Positions 62,001-64,000 of a stretch of DNA of 64,000 nt are shown piece by piece. The notes below the pieces were generated by a model. The model worked only from the letters and a program-made list of their open reading frames with translations. It did not search any database and was not told the DNA's origin. The stretch spans positions 186,001 to 250,000 of the forward strand of contig NZ_KE387163.1 in assembly GCF_000430545.1 (NCBI RefSeq), in the 5' to 3' direction. The position numbers were made by a program, and so were the translations under genes. The stretch's first letter is position 1. Every line of letters begins with the position of its first letter. Source of the DNA: Tenacibaculum ovolyticum DSM 18103. Lineage in GTDB: Bacteria > Bacteroidota > Bacteroidia > Flavobacteriales > Flavobacteriaceae.

Positions 62001-63707
62001 ATGTTAAAATATCTTTATTTTTCTTTAGTATTCCTTTTTTCTTATACTTTATGTCATTCACAAGTTCACAACGAAAAAGAGCTAGAGCAGTTTAAAAAAA
62101 AATTTTACTTAAATAGAAAAATAGGTGTAGATAGTTCTTTATACTATATGAATAAGATGTTAAATACTAATATAGCTTCTTATAAAACATTTGCTTTTTC
62201 TGCAATAGAATATTTAAAAACAAGAGAAAAGCAATTTGTTGATATACAATTTTACAAAGATAGTATTCAAAATTATCTTCCAAAGATATCAGAAACGAAA
62301 AAGAATCATACAATACTTTTTGATATACATATATTATTAGGAAATACTAATAAAAGAAGAGAACTTATAAAACCAGCATTAGAAAACTATATAAAAGCTG
62401 AAAATTACGCTATCGCTGCAAATGATATTGAACGAATTATTAAAATAAAAGGAAATATTGCGTTAATATACCAAAACATGGGTGAGCTTAGCAAAGCCTT
62501 AAACCAAGCAAAAAAAACACTTAGTCTTATAGAAAAAAACAAAGATTTTTTAGCAGACAAATACCAACTTAGAAAATATAAAACAGTATTAAATGTAGGA
62601 GCAATATATACTACATTATTAGATAACACAATGAATCATCAATATGCAGATTCAACTTTGTTCCACTACAATTCATTACTTAAAGATAAAAATATTCAAC
62701 TTAGTTCTTATCGTTATGCCAGAATTTATTATAGTTTAGGAACCGTTTATACTTTAAAAAAAGAGTATTCAAAGGCTAGTTATTTTCTTAAAAAGAGTAT
62801 AGCACTTTTTAAAAAAAATAATTCGTTTTCCTACTTATATAAAAGTCATTATAATATTGGTTATAATTATTTAATGGCAAATAACTTAGAAAAAGCAAAA
62901 AAAAGTTTTTTTTCGGTACTTCAAATAAAAAAAGACACCCTTTTAGATACTAAATATGTAAACACACACAAATATCTTTTTGAAATATATTTAAAACAGA
63001 ATAAAAATGATTCTGCTAGTTATTATTCAAATCGTTATCACAAATTACTTAACCTAGCATCAACAAAAGAGAATAAACAAATTATAGGGGCTGTTAAAGT
63101 AGACGCTGAAAATAATTATAATAAGAAAATTGATACATTAACAAAAAATACTACTAAAAAAACCTACTATTATATTGCAATTATTTTAGGTTTACTATTA
63201 GCACTAGTAGCAAGTATTTACTTAATTATTAAAAATACTAAAGAAAAAAAGGAAACTAAAAAAAGATTAAGTGAGTTATTAAGTAAGGTTTCAAAAAACG
63301 AAAAATTAAAAGACAAAAACTTTTCACTTCCTAAAAACTTAAACATAAAAAATGAGCAACACCAACAAATTATCAATGGTTTGTTAAAAATAGAAGACAA
63401 ATTATACTATTTAAAAGAAGAATTTAATTTATATAATGCTGCAAAAAAAATAGGTACTAATACTACCTATCTCTCTAAAGTAATAAAAGAATACAAAAAG
63501 ATGAGTTTTAGCGAATACACTAATGAGTTAAAAATAAATTATATTGTAAATGTAATGAGTAACGATAAAAAAGTAAGAGCTTATACTACTCAAGCTATAG
63601 GAGAAATTGGTGGCTATAAAAATGCGAAGTCTTTTACTAGAATCTTTAAAAATTACACAGGAATAACTCCTTATCAATTTATAGAAAAAATTAATAAGGA
63701 GTTATAA
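62001..63707 (+). CDS. TPR-containing membrane sensor with AraC-type DNA-binding domain
   Basis: The 568-residue protein has a signal segment at the N-terminus, tetratricopeptide-like repeats through about residue 360, one membrane helix (about 388-411, YYYIAIILGLLLALVASIYL) and a cytoplasmic C-terminal AraC HTH domain (about 460-568). The last contains YNAAKKIGTNTTYLSKVIKE and IGEIGGYKNAKSFTRIFKN. It is a one-component sensor-regulator of the Bacteroidetes TPR-AraC type. The convergent 61-residue peptide gene 22 bp away may be regulated by or linked to it. Confidence 0.82.
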   Translation: MLKYLYFSLVFLFSYTLCHSQVHNEKELEQFKKKFYLNRKIGVDSSLYYMNKMLNTNIASYKTFAFSAIEYLKTREKQFVDIQFYKDSIQNYLPKISETKKNHTILFDIHILLGNTNKRRELIKPALENYIKAENYAIAANDIERIIKIKGNIALIYQNMGELSKALNQAKKTLSLIEKNKDFLADKYQLRKYKTVLNVGAIYTTLLDNTMNHQYADSTLFHYNSLLKDKNIQLSSYRYARIYYSLGTVYTLKKEYSKASYFLKKSIALFKKNNSFSYLYKSHYNIGYNYLMANNLEKAKKSFFSVLQIKKDTLLDTKYVNTHKYLFEIYLKQNKNDSASYYSNRYHKLLNLASTKENKQIIGAVKVDAENNYNKKIDTLTKNTTKKTYYYIAIILGLLLALVASIYLIIKNTKEKKETKKRLSELLSKVSKNEKLKDKNFSLPKNLNIKNEQHQQIINGLLKIEDKLYYLKEEFNLYNAAKKIGTNTTYLSKVIKEYKKMSFSEYTNELKINYIVNVMSNDKKVRAYTTQAIGEIGGYKNAKSFTRIFKNYTGITPYQFIEKINKEL

Positions 63708-63728
63708 TTTAATTGCTCTAAATACAAT

Positions 63729-63914
63729 CTATAAACATATTGCAGGCTCTCCTTTCTTATTAATATATGTAGATCCTAATGGTAATTTAAAACAATTTTC
63801 TTCTCCATCTGTATCTGGTCCTCCTTTCAAATTAGGACCTTCAGCTTTAACATTATACTGCTCTTCCCTTGTTAATTGATAAGCCTTTAAAGTATCAATA
63901 AATAATAGTTTCAT
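63729..63914 (-). CDS. 61-aa peptide, possible natural-product precursor
   Basis: The peptide has the sequence order MKLLFIDTLKAYQLTREEQY, then NVKAEGPNLKGG and a Cys-containing tail. LTREEQ...KGG resembles the leader of Bacteroidetes peptide-precursor families, in which a short basic leader with Leu-Thr/Ser-x-x-Glu ends in a double-glycine before a core. The core would contain two Cys (C42 and C60), Gly and Pro, and no long hydrophobic segment. No modification enzyme or transporter is in the window, so this is a weak but specific guess. A -7 box lies at 63992-63999. Confidence 0.45.
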   Translation of the reverse strand: MKLLFIDTLKAYQLTREEQYNVKAEGPNLKGGPDTDGEENCFKLPLGSTYINKKGEPAICL

Positions 63915-63991
63915 AATTTATCTGTTTTAGTTAGGTGAAGTTATGTTTTTTATTAAATAATTTTCACAAATTAAACCCCTTCAAAACAAAA

Positions 63992-63999
63992 CAAATATA
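63992..63999 (-). promoter_or_regulatory. -7 box for the 61-aa peptide gene
   Basis: Minus-strand TATATTTG fits TAnnTTTG, 77 bp before the ATG at 63914, giving a leader of about 70 nt. Confidence 0.4.
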
Positions 64000-64000
64000 A

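Noticed and set aside
1..64000. CRISPR array, tRNA or rRNA genes
   Set aside because: No regular spaced repeats, no tRNA T-loop consensus with cloverleaf pairing, and no rRNA-like sequence noticed on either strand.

Overview
The window is AT-rich (about 30% GC by eye) and reads as a chromosome segment of a marine member of the Flavobacteriaceae (Bacteroidetes), with a Tenacibaculum/Polaribacter-like flavour. The evidence is promoters with the Bacteroidetes -7 box TAnnTTTG, frequent TTG/GTG starts, few Shine-Dalgarno sites, a roughly 590-residue ribosomal protein S1, and conserved Bacteroidetes genes (glmM, THUMP-like methyltransferase, YigZ, RibD, PrmC). No tRNA, rRNA or CRISPR array was seen.

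1-3.7 kb is the end of an integrated phage-like or rolling-circle element. It is a tight minus-strand run of small genes around an HUH-type replication initiator, with a 36-residue membrane peptide and a possible structural protein, and it continues off the left edge. 3.6-4.4 kb is non-coding and full of hairpins and decayed repeats.

4.4-12.8 kb is the most interesting part: a minus-strand, translationally coupled operon drmE-like > drmA-like helicase > drmB-like DUF1998 protein > a 97-residue ORF. It looks like the core of a class 2 DISARM anti-phage system without the methyltransferase (drmMII) and without the PLD protein (drmC). The 97-residue protein has a faint PD-(D/E)XK-like pattern. 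A 16-bp perfect palindrome sits in the -33 region of the operon promoter. Degenerate direct repeats (four collinear exact matches of 10-14 bp) flank the island at 3751-4185 and 13012-13196.

13.3-24.2 kb is accessory metabolism. It holds an operon for a yellow/MRJP-family protein, a medium-chain reductase, a signal-less glycine-betaine-binding-type protein and an ABM monooxygenase, divergent from an AraC regulator. It also holds a 1031-residue fusion of two flavin oxidases, a Bcr/CflA-type exporter and a pseudouridine synthase. 24.2-33.5 kb is mainly core: Lrp/AsnC regulator, M14 peptidase, class V aminotransferase, outer-membrane protein, glmM, a zinc-ribbon/CPBP pair and rpsA.

33.7-43.9 kb has redox and lipid genes (old yellow enzyme, GMC oxidoreductase, sterol-desaturase-like protein) followed by core genes (YigZ, EamA, HAD, ribD, LEA-type lipoprotein, GNAT, prmC). 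Both ribD and prmC carry in-frame insertions that look like dispersed palindromic repeats. 44-49 kb is an L-amino-acid-oxidase-type operon with a beta-barrel heme-type partner and a nearby MocR regulator. 49.2-57.9 kb has a small-enzyme operon, a CAP-domain lipoprotein, a 181-bp MITE-like repeat, an ATP-grasp enzyme, a methyltransferase, and fdhD with an FdhF/YdeP oxidoreductase. 58-64 kb has a SPOR protein, a glycine-rich beta-barrel, a long RluA synthase, a TPR-AraC sensor-regulator and, at the right edge, a 61-residue peptide that may be a secreted natural-product precursor.
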